Positions 7,765-15,569 of a stretch of DNA of 17,645 nt are shown in pieces. The notes below the pieces were generated by a model. It searched no databases. It saw only the letters and a program-made list of their open reading frames with translations, and had not been told where the DNA came from. The first letter of the stretch is position 1, and every line of letters starts with the position of its first letter. This stretch comes from Fimenecus sp045593645. GTDB lineage: Bacteria; Bacillota; Clostridia; Oscillospirales; Acutalibacteraceae. The DNA is taken from contig JAZNWZ010000088.1 in assembly GCA_045593645.1 (NCBI GenBank), positions 1 through 17,645 of the forward strand. Direction: 5' to 3'. Position numbers and translations under genes: made by a program.

Positions 7765-8643
7765 ATGGAAAAGAAGAACTACACACTCACCGATATTTCA
7801 ACAATTAAAAAGGTTATGGGAGAAAACGGCGTTACCTTTTCAAAGGGATTAGGTCAAAATTTCCTTGTTAATCCAACTGTTTGTCCACGAATGGCAGAGG
7901 CTGTTCGCGAAAGCACAGACGGTAGAATTGGTGTGCTTGAAATCGGTGCAGGTGTTGGTGTTCTTACAAAAGAGTTACTTGAAAGATGTGAAAAGGTTGT
8001 TTGTGTTGAGCTTGATACAAGACTTTTTCCTGTGCTTGACGACACTCTCGCAGGATACGACAATTTTACACTTGTAAGTGGTGATATTCTTAAAATAGAC
8101 CTTGCAAAAACAATTGAGGATAATTTTAAAGATATGGAAGTGTTTGTTTGTGCAAATCTTCCTTACTATATAACATCCCCTGTCATTATGAGACTTTTAG
8201 AAGAAAAGCTTCCATTCAAAAAGATTATTGTTATGGTACAAAAAGAGGCAGGAGACAGACTTTGCGCTAAAGTGGGCACAAGAGAAAGTGGCGCTGTTAC
8301 TGTTGCAGTTAACTATTATGCAAAAGCACGCAAGCTTTTTGATGTTTCTCGTGGTAGCTTTATGCCAAGTCCTAATGTTGACAGTTGCGTTATTGAGCTT
8401 GATTTAACTAAAAAGGGAGATTATAAAGTATTAGACGAAGCTCTTTTCTTTAAAATGGTTAAATCGGCTTTTGCACAAAGAAGAAAAACCATTCTCAACT
8501 CTCTTTCAAGTGGAATGGGAATTGATAAAAGCAAAATCACAGAGGCAGTCGAAAAAGCAGGACTTTCTTCTACTGCTCGTGCTGAAGCACTTACAATGGA
8601 ACAATTAGTTGAACTTTCCAATAAAATTTTTGAGGTAAAATAA
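7765..8643 (+). CDS. rsmA: 16S rRNA (adenine(1518)-N6/adenine(1519)-N6)-dimethyltransferase
   Basis: RsmA (KsgA) dimethylates two adjacent adenosines in the terminal hairpin of 16S rRNA late in 30S assembly, using S-adenosylmethionine. The 292-residue product has normal length. Visible motifs are KGLGQNFLVNP (27-37), the SAM-binding VLEIGAGVGVLTKELL (57-72), the acidic ribose-binding VELDTRL (81-87), GDILKIDL (106-113), and the catalytic motif IV NLPYY (131-135). The C-terminal helical domain with SAFAQRRKTILNSL is also typical. The start has AAGGA upstream. The gene follows the aminotransferase by 10 bp and its TAA directly abuts the ATG of the next gene. Loss of RsmA in other bacteria gives kasugamycin resistance. 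The identification is secure. Confidence 0.97.
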   Translation: MEKKNYTLTDISTIKKVMGENGVTFSKGLGQNFLVNPTVCPRMAEAVRESTDGRIGVLEIGAGVGVLTKELLERCEKVVCVELDTRLFPVLDDTLAGYDNFTLVSGDILKIDLAKTIEDNFKDMEVFVCANLPYYITSPVIMRLLEEKLPFKKIIVMVQKEAGDRLCAKVGTRESGAVTVAVNYYAKARKLFDVSRGSFMPSPNVDSCVIELDLTKKGDYKVLDEALFFKMVKSAFAQRRKTILNSLSSGMGIDKSKITEAVEKAGLSSTARAEALTMEQLVELSNKIFEVK

Positions 8644-8895
8644 ATGAAATATTCATATAGAACAAAGGGCACTTGCTCAAGACAAATTGATATTGAACTT
8701 GAAAACGGAATCGTTAAAGATGTTGTGTTTTTTGGCGGTTGCAACGGCAATTTAAAGGGAATTTCTTCTCTTGTTAAGGACAAGCCTGCAACTGAAGTAA
8801 TTGACTCTCTTAAAGGCATTAAATGTGGCTTTAAACAAACATCTTGTCCTGACCAATTAGCACTTGCACTTCAAGAGGCTTTAAATAATGAGTAA
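8644..8895 (+). CDS. TSCPD-domain small protein (TIGR03905-like)
   Basis: This is an 83-residue protein of the TSCPD family, named after a motif seen here as TSCPD at 66-70. Related domains occur at the C-terminus of some vitamin B12-dependent ribonucleotide reductases, while free-standing copies like this have no assigned function that I know of. There are four cysteines (11, 33, 61, 68) within GTCSRQ, GGCNGNLKG, KCGF and TSCPD; their spacing is compatible with a metal site or redox pairs, but this is inference. The ATG immediately follows the rsmA stop and the 3' end overlaps cca by 8 bp, so it is translated in a tightly coupled RNA-maturation block. No membrane segment or signal peptide is present, so it should be cytoplasmic. 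Confidence 0.88.
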   Translation: MKYSYRTKGTCSRQIDIELENGIVKDVVFFGGCNGNLKGISSLVKDKPATEVIDSLKGIKCGFKQTSCPDQLALALQEALNNE

Positions 8896-10222
8896 CAGAG
8901 AATTCAAAAAAGCTTCTTTTGTGGCATTAAATATGCTTAAAGAAAACGGATTTGAAGCATATTTAATTGGTGGTAGTGTTCGTGATTTTATTATGGAGTT
9001 ACCTATTGGTGATATTGATATTACAACAAATGCTACTCCAAATCAGGTTGAAGAAGTTTTTAAAGATTTTCGTGTGATAGAAACAGGCATAAAGCACGGT
9101 ACTGTTACCGTACTCGTTGATAATGAGCCTATTGAAATCACCACATACAGAAGTGAAACTACCTATTCTGATAATCGTCATCCTGATAGTGTGAGTTTTT
9201 CAAACTCATTAGAAGATGATGTTATTCGTCGTGATTTCACTATGAATGCTATTGCCTATAATTTTCAAAACGGCTTTTGCGATTACACAGGTGGAATTGA
9301 CGATATTAAAAACAAGACAATTCGTTGCATTGGTGATGCAGAATTGAGATTTCGTGAAGATGCTTTGAGAATTCTTCGTGCTTTACGATTTTCTTCAGTT
9401 TTAGGTTTTACTATTGAAGAAAAGACATCTCTTGCTATTCACAAATGCAAGAATTTATTAAAAAACATTTCTGCTGAGCGTATTCAAGTTGAGTTTGTTA
9501 AGCTTATTTGTGGTAAAAATGCACATTTAATTCTCAACGAATACTCTGATGTAATTTGTGTTTTTATTCCAGAGTTAAAGGCTACTATTGGCTTTGACCA
9601 ACATAATCGGCATCATATTTTCGATGTGTTTACACATACTCTTAAGGCTCTTGAGCAAAGCAAAAAAGAAAAGCATATTCGTTTGGCTCTTCTTTTTCAC
9701 GATATTGCCAAGCCTTTGGTGGCTCGTTTTGATGAAGATGGTGAACAGCATTTTTATAACCACCCTAAAAAGAGTGCAGCGCTTACAGAACAAATTTTAA
9801 CAAGATTAAAGTTTGATAACGACACTAAAAACAAGGTTGTAACACTTGTTGAGCTTCACGATACGCCAATTATGCTTGATGAGAGCATTAGTGAAAAAAG
9901 GCTCAAGAGAATTTTAAGTAAAATCGGAGTTGATGCAACTTACGATTTAATAGAAATTAAGCGTTGCGACAATTTAGGTCAAAGTGAAAAATATTATCGT
10001 GGAGACGATTTTTATAACGAAGCCTTGTCTATTATTGATAGAATTATAAACAACAACGAGTGCTTCAATATTAAAAGCCTTGCAATAAACGGTAACGATT
10101 TAATTGAATTAGGCTTTAAAGGTAAAGAAATCGGCAAGATTTTAGAAAAATGTCTCAATGGTGTTATGGACGGCAAAGTCCATAACACTCGTGAAGATTT
10201 AATTAAGTATATAGACAAATAA
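8888..10222 (+). CDS. cca: CCA tRNA nucleotidyltransferase with HD domain
   Basis: This class II nucleotidyltransferase adds or repairs the 3'-CCA end of tRNAs from CTP and ATP without a nucleic acid template. The 444-residue protein shows GGSVRD (28-33), the metal-binding GDIDITT (41-47), RRDFTMNA (114-121), and the neck/body block REDALRILRALRF (156-168). An HD-type segment follows (RHHIFDVFTHTLKAL, then LLFHDIAKP with H271/D272), found in many bacterial CCA enzymes and associated with phosphatase or phosphodiesterase activity. Sequence alone does not exclude a poly(A) polymerase or a CC- or A-adding specialist, but the length and HD domain favour a full CCA enzyme. Its start overlaps the TSCPD gene by 8 bp. 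The tRNA-Arg gene at 15495 encodes its own CCA, so for that tRNA the role would be repair. Confidence 0.93.
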   Translation: MSNREFKKASFVALNMLKENGFEAYLIGGSVRDFIMELPIGDIDITTNATPNQVEEVFKDFRVIETGIKHGTVTVLVDNEPIEITTYRSETTYSDNRHPDSVSFSNSLEDDVIRRDFTMNAIAYNFQNGFCDYTGGIDDIKNKTIRCIGDAELRFREDALRILRALRFSSVLGFTIEEKTSLAIHKCKNLLKNISAERIQVEFVKLICGKNAHLILNEYSDVICVFIPELKATIGFDQHNRHHIFDVFTHTLKALEQSKKEKHIRLALLFHDIAKPLVARFDEDGEQHFYNHPKKSAALTEQILTRLKFDNDTKNKVVTLVELHDTPIMLDESISEKRLKRILSKIGVDATYDLIEIKRCDNLGQSEKYYRGDDFYNEALSIIDRIINNNECFNIKSLAINGNDLIELGFKGKEIGKILEKCLNGVMDGKVHNTREDLIKYIDK

Positions 10223-10236
10223 CTGAAGGTGTATTT

Positions 10237-12108
10237 ATGGGTTTTGTGCCATACAATTCAAGAGATTTGTTTTTTAAAGACAGATTCGGTAGCATCGAGA
10301 TGGGCGAAGAGATTCGTTTCCGTCTTGTTTTGCCACGCTCTTTTTGTTGCACAAGCACAATTCTTATGATTCGTCGTGATGATGAAAATTATATTGAAAA
10401 GCCTATGACTTGGGCTGGTATGTGTGGCGACGACTGCGAGACTTGGGAAATCACCACATCCTTAGACCGTGAGGGACTTTATTGGTACCATTTTGACTAC
10501 TGCTCTTCTTACGGTAGAAGCTCAATTCTTGAAATTTCTGATGGTATCGGTAGTTTTGTTGGTAGTTGTGGTGCTAAAAAAGACTGGCAACTTACCGTTT
10601 TTGAAAAAGGTTTTAGTACACCTGACTGGCTTAAGGGTGGAATAATTTATCAAATCTTCCCTGACCGTTTTTATAATTCAAGGACTAACAAACAAAATGT
10701 TCCTTCTGACCGAATTTTAAGAGACGACTGGGGCAATGAGCCTGTTTGGAGACCAAATGCTCAAGGCAAAGTATTGAATAACGATTTTTTTGGTGGAGAC
10801 CTAAAGGGAATTGAAGAAAAACTTCCATATATTAAGAGTTTAGGTGTAAATTGCATTTACTTAAATCCTATTTTTGAGGCTCACTCAAATCACCGTTATG
10901 ACACGGCTGATTACAGTAAAATCGACCCTATTCTTGGTACGGAAGAAGACTTTAAGAGTCTTTGTAAATCTGCAAAAGAGCTTGGAATACATATTATTCT
11001 TGACGGTGTTTTCTCACATACCGGGGACGATAGTGTTTATTTCAACAGAAAAGGCAGATACAAAACCTTAGGTGCTTATAATTCAAAAGAAAGTCCATAT
11101 TTTAACTGGTATAAATTTGTAAATTATCCTGACAAATACCAAAGCTGGTGGGGTTTCGAAACCTTGCCTGAGGTTATTGAAGAAGGTCAAGAATATCGTG
11201 AATTTATCAACGGTAAAGGTGGAATTATTGAAAAATGGCTCACTTTAGGAGCAGATGGTTTTCGCCTTGATGTTGCAGATGAGTTGCCTGATATTTTTAT
11301 TGACGAGTTAAGAGCAAGACTTAAAGAAACAAAGTCAGATGCATTGCTTATGGGTGAGGTTTGGGAAGATGCTACAACAAAGCACAGCTATGGTTATCGT
11401 AGACGATACCTTTTAGGCAGTCAATTTGACTCAATTATGAATTATCCTTTTGCAAATGCTATTATTGATTTTTGCAAAACAGGAAAAGCAGAAAGCTTTA
11501 TGGCAACAATTTTAAAAATTGTTGAAAACTATCCAAAACAATGCCTTGATGTTATGATGAATCACATTGGCACTCACGATACTGAAAGAGCAATAACAAA
11601 AATCGCAGGTGAATCTTGTGAATATAGAGATAGAACATGGCAAAGCTGCCACAGTTTAAGTGATGAGCAAAAAAGCAATGGCAAAAGGCTTTTGAAATGT
11701 GCTGCTGCTTTACAATATACATTACCAGGTGTTCCATCTGTATATTATGGAGACGAAGCAGGAATGCAGGGATACAAAGACCCATTTAATCGCGGTTGTT
11801 ATCCTTGGGGAAATGAAAATACTGACCTTGTTGAGTTCTATAAAGAACTTGGTAGCTTAAGAAACAGTCATTCTGCTTTTAAAGATGGTGTGTTTATTCC
11901 TGTTTCATATATGCTTGGTTGTGTAGCCTACAGACGAAGAAACGCTGATGAAGACATTATGGTTATTGTTAATCGTAACGACCATCACATTTCATACTGT
12001 GTTCCTGAGGAGTTTGAAAATGCAATACTTCTTATGGGAAACAGCATCACAAACCGTGAGGTTTCTATTGATGGTTACTCTTTTGCAATCTTGCAAAAGC
12101 GCATATAA
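10237..12108 (+). CDS. Intracellular GH13 alpha-glucan hydrolase (neopullulanase / cyclomaltodextrinase-like)
   Basis: This 623-residue glycoside hydrolase of family 13 has no signal peptide, so it should act in the cytoplasm on imported maltodextrins. An N-terminal beta-sandwich (about 1-125) precedes the TIM barrel, which opens with GGIIYQIFPDRF (134-145). The catalytic residues are visible: nucleophile D345 in ADGFRLDVADEL, acid/base E374 in LLMGEVWED, and the stabilising H447-D448 in HIGTHDTERA. Region I is ILDGVFSHTG (254-263). Region V resembles the neopullulanase/cyclomaltodextrinase group. The C-terminal beta domain (about 545-623) is present. The exact specificity (cyclodextrin, pullulan or maltogenic) cannot be fixed. 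GAAGGTG precedes the ATG, 14 bp after the cca stop. Its last codons contain a perfect inverted repeat (12081-12098) that may regulate the next gene. Confidence 0.92.
   Translation: MGFVPYNSRDLFFKDRFGSIEMGEEIRFRLVLPRSFCCTSTILMIRRDDENYIEKPMTWAGMCGDDCETWEITTSLDREGLYWYHFDYCSSYGRSSILEISDGIGSFVGSCGAKKDWQLTVFEKGFSTPDWLKGGIIYQIFPDRFYNSRTNKQNVPSDRILRDDWGNEPVWRPNAQGKVLNNDFFGGDLKGIEEKLPYIKSLGVNCIYLNPIFEAHSNHRYDTADYSKIDPILGTEEDFKSLCKSAKELGIHIILDGVFSHTGDDSVYFNRKGRYKTLGAYNSKESPYFNWYKFVNYPDKYQSWWGFETLPEVIEEGQEYREFINGKGGIIEKWLTLGADGFRLDVADELPDIFIDELRARLKETKSDALLMGEVWEDATTKHSYGYRRRYLLGSQFDSIMNYPFANAIIDFCKTGKAESFMATILKIVENYPKQCLDVMMNHIGTHDTERAITKIAGESCEYRDRTWQSCHSLSDEQKSNGKRLLKCAAALQYTLPGVPSVYYGDEAGMQGYKDPFNRGCYPWGNENTDLVEFYKELGSLRNSHSAFKDGVFIPVSYMLGCVAYRRRNADEDIMVIVNRNDHHISYCVPEEFENAILLMGNSITNREVSIDGYSFAILQKRI
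12081..12098. repeat. Perfect inverted repeat at the 3' end of the GH13 gene, operator-like
   Basis: TTTTGCAA TC TTGCAAAA is an 8-2-8 perfect palindrome inside the last codons of the GH13 gene. It contains the -35-like TTGCAA of the promoter candidate for the downstream lipoprotein, a position expected of a repressor site. No T-tract follows, so it is not a terminator. Confidence 0.5.
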
Positions 12109-12119
12109 TATGATATATT
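12091..12119 (+). promoter_or_regulatory. Candidate internal promoter for the propeller lipoprotein
   Basis: TTGCAA (12091-12096) and TATATT (12114-12119) are 17 bp apart. An alternative perfect TATAAT lies at 12104-12109, with TTGCAA 15 bp upstream at 12083-12088. The region starts within the GH13 coding sequence and would drive the lipoprotein-membrane protein-lipoprotein set independently of the upstream genes. Confidence 0.5.
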
Positions 12120-12145
12120 TTTAGTATGTTTACGGAGGAATTGCT

Positions 12146-13792
12146 ATGAAAAATAAGAAAACGGTTTTTATAATGCTTTTCGCTTTTATGTTTATGTTGA
12201 TAACTTTTGCTGCTTGTAGCAAGGGTGGTCTTGAACCTATTGTTGTTACTGATGAGCACGGTCAACCTATTACTGATGAGCACGGAGAAGTTATTACGGT
12301 TATTCCTGTTACTCAAGTTGTTGTAATTACCGGTGCAAACGGTGAAGAAATTACTGATGAAAACGGTAATGTTGTTACAACTATTGAGTATGAATCACAA
12401 ACTGTTCCTATTCCGGTTACTGATGATAAGGGTAATGTTGTTGGTACAACTAACATTGGTGTTCCAATGCCTGACGACCCACCTCCAACAACTGCAGTTA
12501 TTATTCCTCCATCATCTATTCCTCAAACTGCACCAAACTATGTTAAGTATGAAAAGTCATTTGGTGGTTCAGGTGAAGATGAATTTGTATGTGTTGAAGC
12601 AACTCCTGACGGTGGATTTGTTGCAGTGTTAGACACTTCTTCATTAGACGGAGATATTCCTGTTGGTGAAGGTTTTTGGGGCAAGCTTGCAGTAATTTGC
12701 AAATATGACAAAGACGGCAACCTTCAATGGAAAAAAGCAGTGGGTGGACACGGCAATACATCAATTAACGGAATTACTGTTAATTCAAATGGCGATATTT
12801 TCGTTGCAGGCTCAACAAAGGATTCAACCTTTGCTATTATAGGTTCAGAATATGACGGCTTTGTTCAAAAATATTCTGCATCAGGTAATCTTGCTTTCAC
12901 ATCTACTTGGGGTGGTAAATTAGGTGATTTGTTCTACGATGTAGCAACAGACTCTAATGGCAACATCTATGCAGTTGGTATGTCATATTCACAAGATGGC
13001 GATGCTTCTACTCTTAATATCGCAAAAGCAGATTCAAAAGCTGTTGTTGTTAAGTTTGATTCAAACGGCAACCTTGTAAAAAGCACAGGTGTTGGTTCTT
13101 GGCAAGATGTTTTCTATCAAATTGATATAAATGGTAATGATGAACTTTTTGTTTGTGGTAGTTTCTCATCAAAAACTGCAACAAGCTTATTCACAAACAA
13201 AGGTTGGTCAGATGTAGGCTTAGTTAAATTCGACACAGCTCTTAATCAAACTTGGGCAAAGAGTTGGGGTGGTTCACAACTTGACTATGCTACAAGTATT
13301 GAAGCAACATCTGACGGTGGTATTCTTGTAGTAGGCTACACAAAATCTTCTGACGGAAACCTTAGTGGTGTTCCTGCTGGTGGTGGACTTGATGCTTTCA
13401 TTATAAAATGGAACGGCACTGGCTCTATTGACTGGTATGACACTTGTGCAGGCACAAAGGACGACTGCTTTACTGATGTTTTTGTTAATACAGATGGAAC
13501 AATTTATGTAAGTGGCTATTCAGCATCTACTACAAAAGACTTTAATCTTATAGGCAATTTAGGTAAAAACGATGCATTTATTGCAACATACAGTGCATCA
13601 GGTAGATTTACAACAATCAGAGGCGTTGGCGGTACAAAAGACGATGCATTCCTTGGTCTTTGCAAGCTTTCTGATGGTAACTTTATTGGCGTTGGCTATT
13701 CATTGTCAAACGACAGAGGTTTCTCAATTATGGAAAACCCAAGTGATAATAATAAGAAAAAAGGCGTTATTGTTAAAATTACAATGGACTAA
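12146..13792 (+). CDS. Lipoprotein with seven-repeat beta-propeller and TDE-x-G repeat stalk
   Basis: This 548-residue protein is a predicted surface lipoprotein of unknown role. A charged N-terminus and hydrophobic helix end in LITFAAC, placing the lipidated cysteine at residue 24. Residues 35-99 hold degenerate eight-residue units (TDEHGQPI, TDEHGEVI, TGANGEEI, TDENGNVV, TDDKGNVV), followed by a Pro-rich linker at 106-130. Residues 138-548 contain seven repeats of about 55-62 residues, beginning near 138, 200, 256, 317, 375, 436 and 495. Their core is D-x-F/Y-x-x-V ... DGG-x-x-V-x-G-x-T/S ... D-A-x-I-x-K-x-D-x-x-G-x-x-x-W-x-x-x-x-GG. This matches SBBP/delta-60-type propeller repeats, so a seven-bladed propeller is likely. 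A GGAGG site precedes the ATG. The function may be ligand or protein binding outside the membrane; no catalytic motif is seen. Confidence 0.87.
   Translation: MKNKKTVFIMLFAFMFMLITFAACSKGGLEPIVVTDEHGQPITDEHGEVITVIPVTQVVVITGANGEEITDENGNVVTTIEYESQTVPIPVTDDKGNVVGTTNIGVPMPDDPPPTTAVIIPPSSIPQTAPNYVKYEKSFGGSGEDEFVCVEATPDGGFVAVLDTSSLDGDIPVGEGFWGKLAVICKYDKDGNLQWKKAVGGHGNTSINGITVNSNGDIFVAGSTKDSTFAIIGSEYDGFVQKYSASGNLAFTSTWGGKLGDLFYDVATDSNGNIYAVGMSYSQDGDASTLNIAKADSKAVVVKFDSNGNLVKSTGVGSWQDVFYQIDINGNDELFVCGSFSSKTATSLFTNKGWSDVGLVKFDTALNQTWAKSWGGSQLDYATSIEATSDGGILVVGYTKSSDGNLSGVPAGGGLDAFIIKWNGTGSIDWYDTCAGTKDDCFTDVFVNTDGTIYVSGYSASTTKDFNLIGNLGKNDAFIATYSASGRFTTIRGVGGTKDDAFLGLCKLSDGNFIGVGYSLSNDRGFSIMENPSDNNKKKGVIVKITMD
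12246..12285 (+). repeat. Short tandem coding repeat in the lipoprotein stalk
   Basis: The 16-base unit TTACTGATGAGCACGG occurs at 12246-12261 and 12270-12285, with a 24-base (eight-codon) period. It encodes the two adjacent TDEHG units. More diverged units follow downstream. The near-identity suggests recent duplication. Confidence 0.75.
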
Positions 13793-13812
13793 TTTGAAAG
13801 GGCTTGCCAAAA

Positions 13813-14523
13813 GTGGCAGTTAAATGTATGACACAGTTTGGATATTTACCAAAATCTCATAAAATACTCTGGATTGTTTTAAGAGTTATTATATTATGCT
13901 GGGGAATTTATGGTCTTTTCCACGGTTCTGTTGTTGAGTTTTTAGAAGCAATTTTTGCAATAATTTTTACTCACCTTTGGGACTTTTTCCAGATTTTTGG
14001 TGGCAAATCCTTTATTATTGAGGTTGATTACTCAACTCAAACCTTGTTAAACTTTTTCATTTTCATTGCTGTTGTTATTGGCTCAACTCTTAACAACAGA
14101 ACAACCTTTGAGCATTTTGATTTAGTTACCCATTGTGCATCAGGCGTTTTATCTGCTTGGTTTGGCTATGACTTTGCAAATATAATTTTCCGTAAACGTG
14201 GAGATTTAGGGCCTGCAGTTTCGGCTCTTTTCTCATTAGGCTTTGCAGAGACAATTGCACTTGGTTGGGAAGTTTATGAGTTTTCAATGGACCAAATTTA
14301 TGGTATGACATTGCAAAACAACTCACTTTTTGACACAATGGTTGATATGATTATGGCATCTATCGGTGCTGTTTGTGGTATGCTTGTTGTTACCTTTTTA
14401 AGAAATGGTCTTATTGGTAAAAACAAAGCAGAAATCAAAGCAATAAGACAAAAAGAAAATGCAAAGCGTGTTTTAAAAGACAAGCTTTATAATGAATATA
14501 TTGAAAAAAATGGGGAGGAATAA
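13813..14523 (+). CDS. Polytopic membrane protein, possibly DUF2238/YjdF-like
   Basis: This integral membrane protein of about 236 residues is of uncertain family. Hydrophobic segments occur at about residues 18-38, 42-60, 72-92, 105-125, 132-150 and 180-205 of the chosen start, followed by a Lys/Arg/Glu-rich cytoplasmic tail. Polar residues lie in or near the helices: FEHFDLVTHCASG, and GWEVYEFSMDQIYG followed by SLFDTMVDMIMASIGA. The pattern W-E-x-x-E-F-x-x-D ... D-T-M-x-D resembles, from memory, the DUF2238/YjdF membrane family; I could not check this. The start is uncertain: TTG 13804 is too close to the GAAAGGG at 13796-13802, GTG 13813 has workable spacing, and ATG 13828 has only a weak site. 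The stop lies one base from the next ATG, so it is coupled with the following lipoprotein. Confidence 0.75.
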   Translation: MAVKCMTQFGYLPKSHKILWIVLRVIILCWGIYGLFHGSVVEFLEAIFAIIFTHLWDFFQIFGGKSFIIEVDYSTQTLLNFFIFIAVVIGSTLNNRTTFEHFDLVTHCASGVLSAWFGYDFANIIFRKRGDLGPAVSALFSLGFAETIALGWEVYEFSMDQIYGMTLQNNSLFDTMVDMIMASIGAVCGMLVVTFLRNGLIGKNKAEIKAIRQKENAKRVLKDKLYNEYIEKNGEE

Positions 14524-14524
14524 A

Positions 14525-15460
14525 ATGAAAAAAGTTGTAGCTCTTTTTCTTGTTTTGTCTGTTTTAATCGGACTGTTTTCTTCCTGTACTGCAGAAACAT
14601 CTTCAAAAATCACAGTAAACGGCACTCCTATTGATAATGAAGTTTATTTATATTTTGAGGATTTGTTAAAAAAGGAATATAAGGATGCAGAGTTAGATAA
14701 AGCAGTCAAGGCAGAAATTGCACGATATGTTGCAATTAACTCTGAGTTTGAAAACAAAAAACTTTCTCTTACAAAATCTCAAAAGGCAGAGCTTTCAACA
14801 AATGTAAATAATTTGTGGAATTTGTTTGGCACTCATTATGGTGAAATCGGTGTTTCAAAGCAAACAATTTATAAGATTGAGCGTTCAAAAGAATATGAAA
14901 TTGCTCTTCTTGTTAATTATTATAGTGCAGACGGTGTTTCACCTGTCAGTGAAGATGAGTTAAAAGCATATTTTAGCGATAACTACTGTGCAATCAGATA
15001 TGTTGTTGGTTATCTTTTTAATATTGATGAAAATGGTGTGTCTGTATCAATGTCTGCTGAAGAGAGAAGCACGATTATTGAAACATATAATACTGTCGCA
15101 ACCTTGATAAATGATACTTCTGCAGAAAACAAAGACGAAGAGGGCGAAACAATTGATACTTCTTTTGAAAGCTCAATTGTTGCTCTTGGAGACTCTCAAG
15201 AAATTCACGACGCTTTAATAAATTCTTTTTCTGACGGTACATTTCCAACTGGTTTCTTTGCTGCTGCTAAAAGCATAGAAATAGGAAAAACAGCAACTGT
15301 TGTGCTTGGAGACTATATTTTCCTTGTTCAAAAGATTGACATTTTTAGCAATAATTATAGATATTATGAAACTTATCGTGATGATTGCCTCAAAAAAATG
15401 AAGGGCGAAGAATTTTCAAAAATTATTGACAACTGGACTAAAAATTACATCGTCAAATAA
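14525..15460 (+). CDS. SurA/PrsA-like lipoprotein with degenerate parvulin-like region
   Basis: This is a 311-residue predicted lipoprotein. The signal peptide MKKVVALFLVLSVLIGLFSSC places the lipidated Cys at residue 21. The mature N-terminus (ITVNGTPIDNEVYLYF) resembles the SurA/PrsA N-terminal chaperone domain, followed by a helical region (about 45-135). VSEDELKAYFSDNYCAIRYV (141-160) matches the position where PrsA enters its parvulin domain, but the usual HIL motif is absent and residues 170-275 are diverged, so prolyl isomerase activity is doubtful. The C-terminal helix (about 277-308) resembles the SurA clamp. The role is likely as an extracytoplasmic folding factor, perhaps for its neighbours (inference). 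The ATG was chosen because GGGGAGGAA precedes it and it gives a clean signal peptide; an upstream ATG at 14492 overlaps the previous gene and would spoil it. Confidence 0.8.
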   Translation: MKKVVALFLVLSVLIGLFSSCTAETSSKITVNGTPIDNEVYLYFEDLLKKEYKDAELDKAVKAEIARYVAINSEFENKKLSLTKSQKAELSTNVNNLWNLFGTHYGEIGVSKQTIYKIERSKEYEIALLVNYYSADGVSPVSEDELKAYFSDNYCAIRYVVGYLFNIDENGVSVSMSAEERSTIIETYNTVATLINDTSAENKDEEGETIDTSFESSIVALGDSQEIHDALINSFSDGTFPTGFFAAAKSIEIGKTATVVLGDYIFLVQKIDIFSNNYRYYETYRDDCLKKMKGEEFSKIIDNWTKNYIVK

Positions 15461-15463
15461 AAA

Positions 15464-15485
15464 GGACGGATGACAACATCCGTCC
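15464..15485 (+). other. Strong hairpin without T-tract, directly before tRNA-Arg
   Basis: GGACGGATG and CATCCGTCC form a perfect 9-bp stem around an ACAA loop, 4 bases after the lipoprotein stop. The A-run on the 5' side fits a terminator, but CTAATATAT follows where a T-tract would be expected, and the tRNA begins 10 bases later. It may be a decayed terminator, a 3'-end stabiliser or a processing signal. Confidence 0.6.
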
Positions 15486-15494
15486 CTAATATAT

Positions 15495-15569
15495 GCCTCC
15501 ATAGTTAAATGGATATAATAAACCCCTCCTAAGGGTTAGTTACAGGTTCGATTCCTGTTGGGGGTGCCA
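15495..15569 (+). tRNA. tRNA-Arg, anticodon CCT
   Basis: A complete cloverleaf is visible. The acceptor GCCTCCA (15495-15501) pairs with TGGGGGT (15559-15565, with G-T wobbles). The D-stem is GTTA/TAAT, the anticodon stem AACCC/GGGTT encloses the loop CTCCTAA with anticodon CCT at 15528-15530, and the T-stem ACAGG/CCTGT encloses TTCGATT. The discriminator is G, followed by an encoded CCA. It reads AGG codons. No clean promoter lies just upstream: a perfect TTGACA at 15426 lacks a matching -10. Co-transcription with the preceding lipoprotein genes is therefore possible. A terminator follows at once. Confidence 0.97.

Noticed and set aside
13804..13812. TTG 13804 as start of the membrane protein
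   Set aside because: The only SD-like sequence, GAAAGGG at 13796-13802, would be about one base from the start codon; GTG 13813 has better spacing, though ATG 13828 is not excluded.
15426..15454. TTGACA as the promoter of tRNA-Arg
   Set aside because: At 16-18 bp spacing the -10 positions read CATCGT, ATCGTC and TCGTCA, none of which is plausible.
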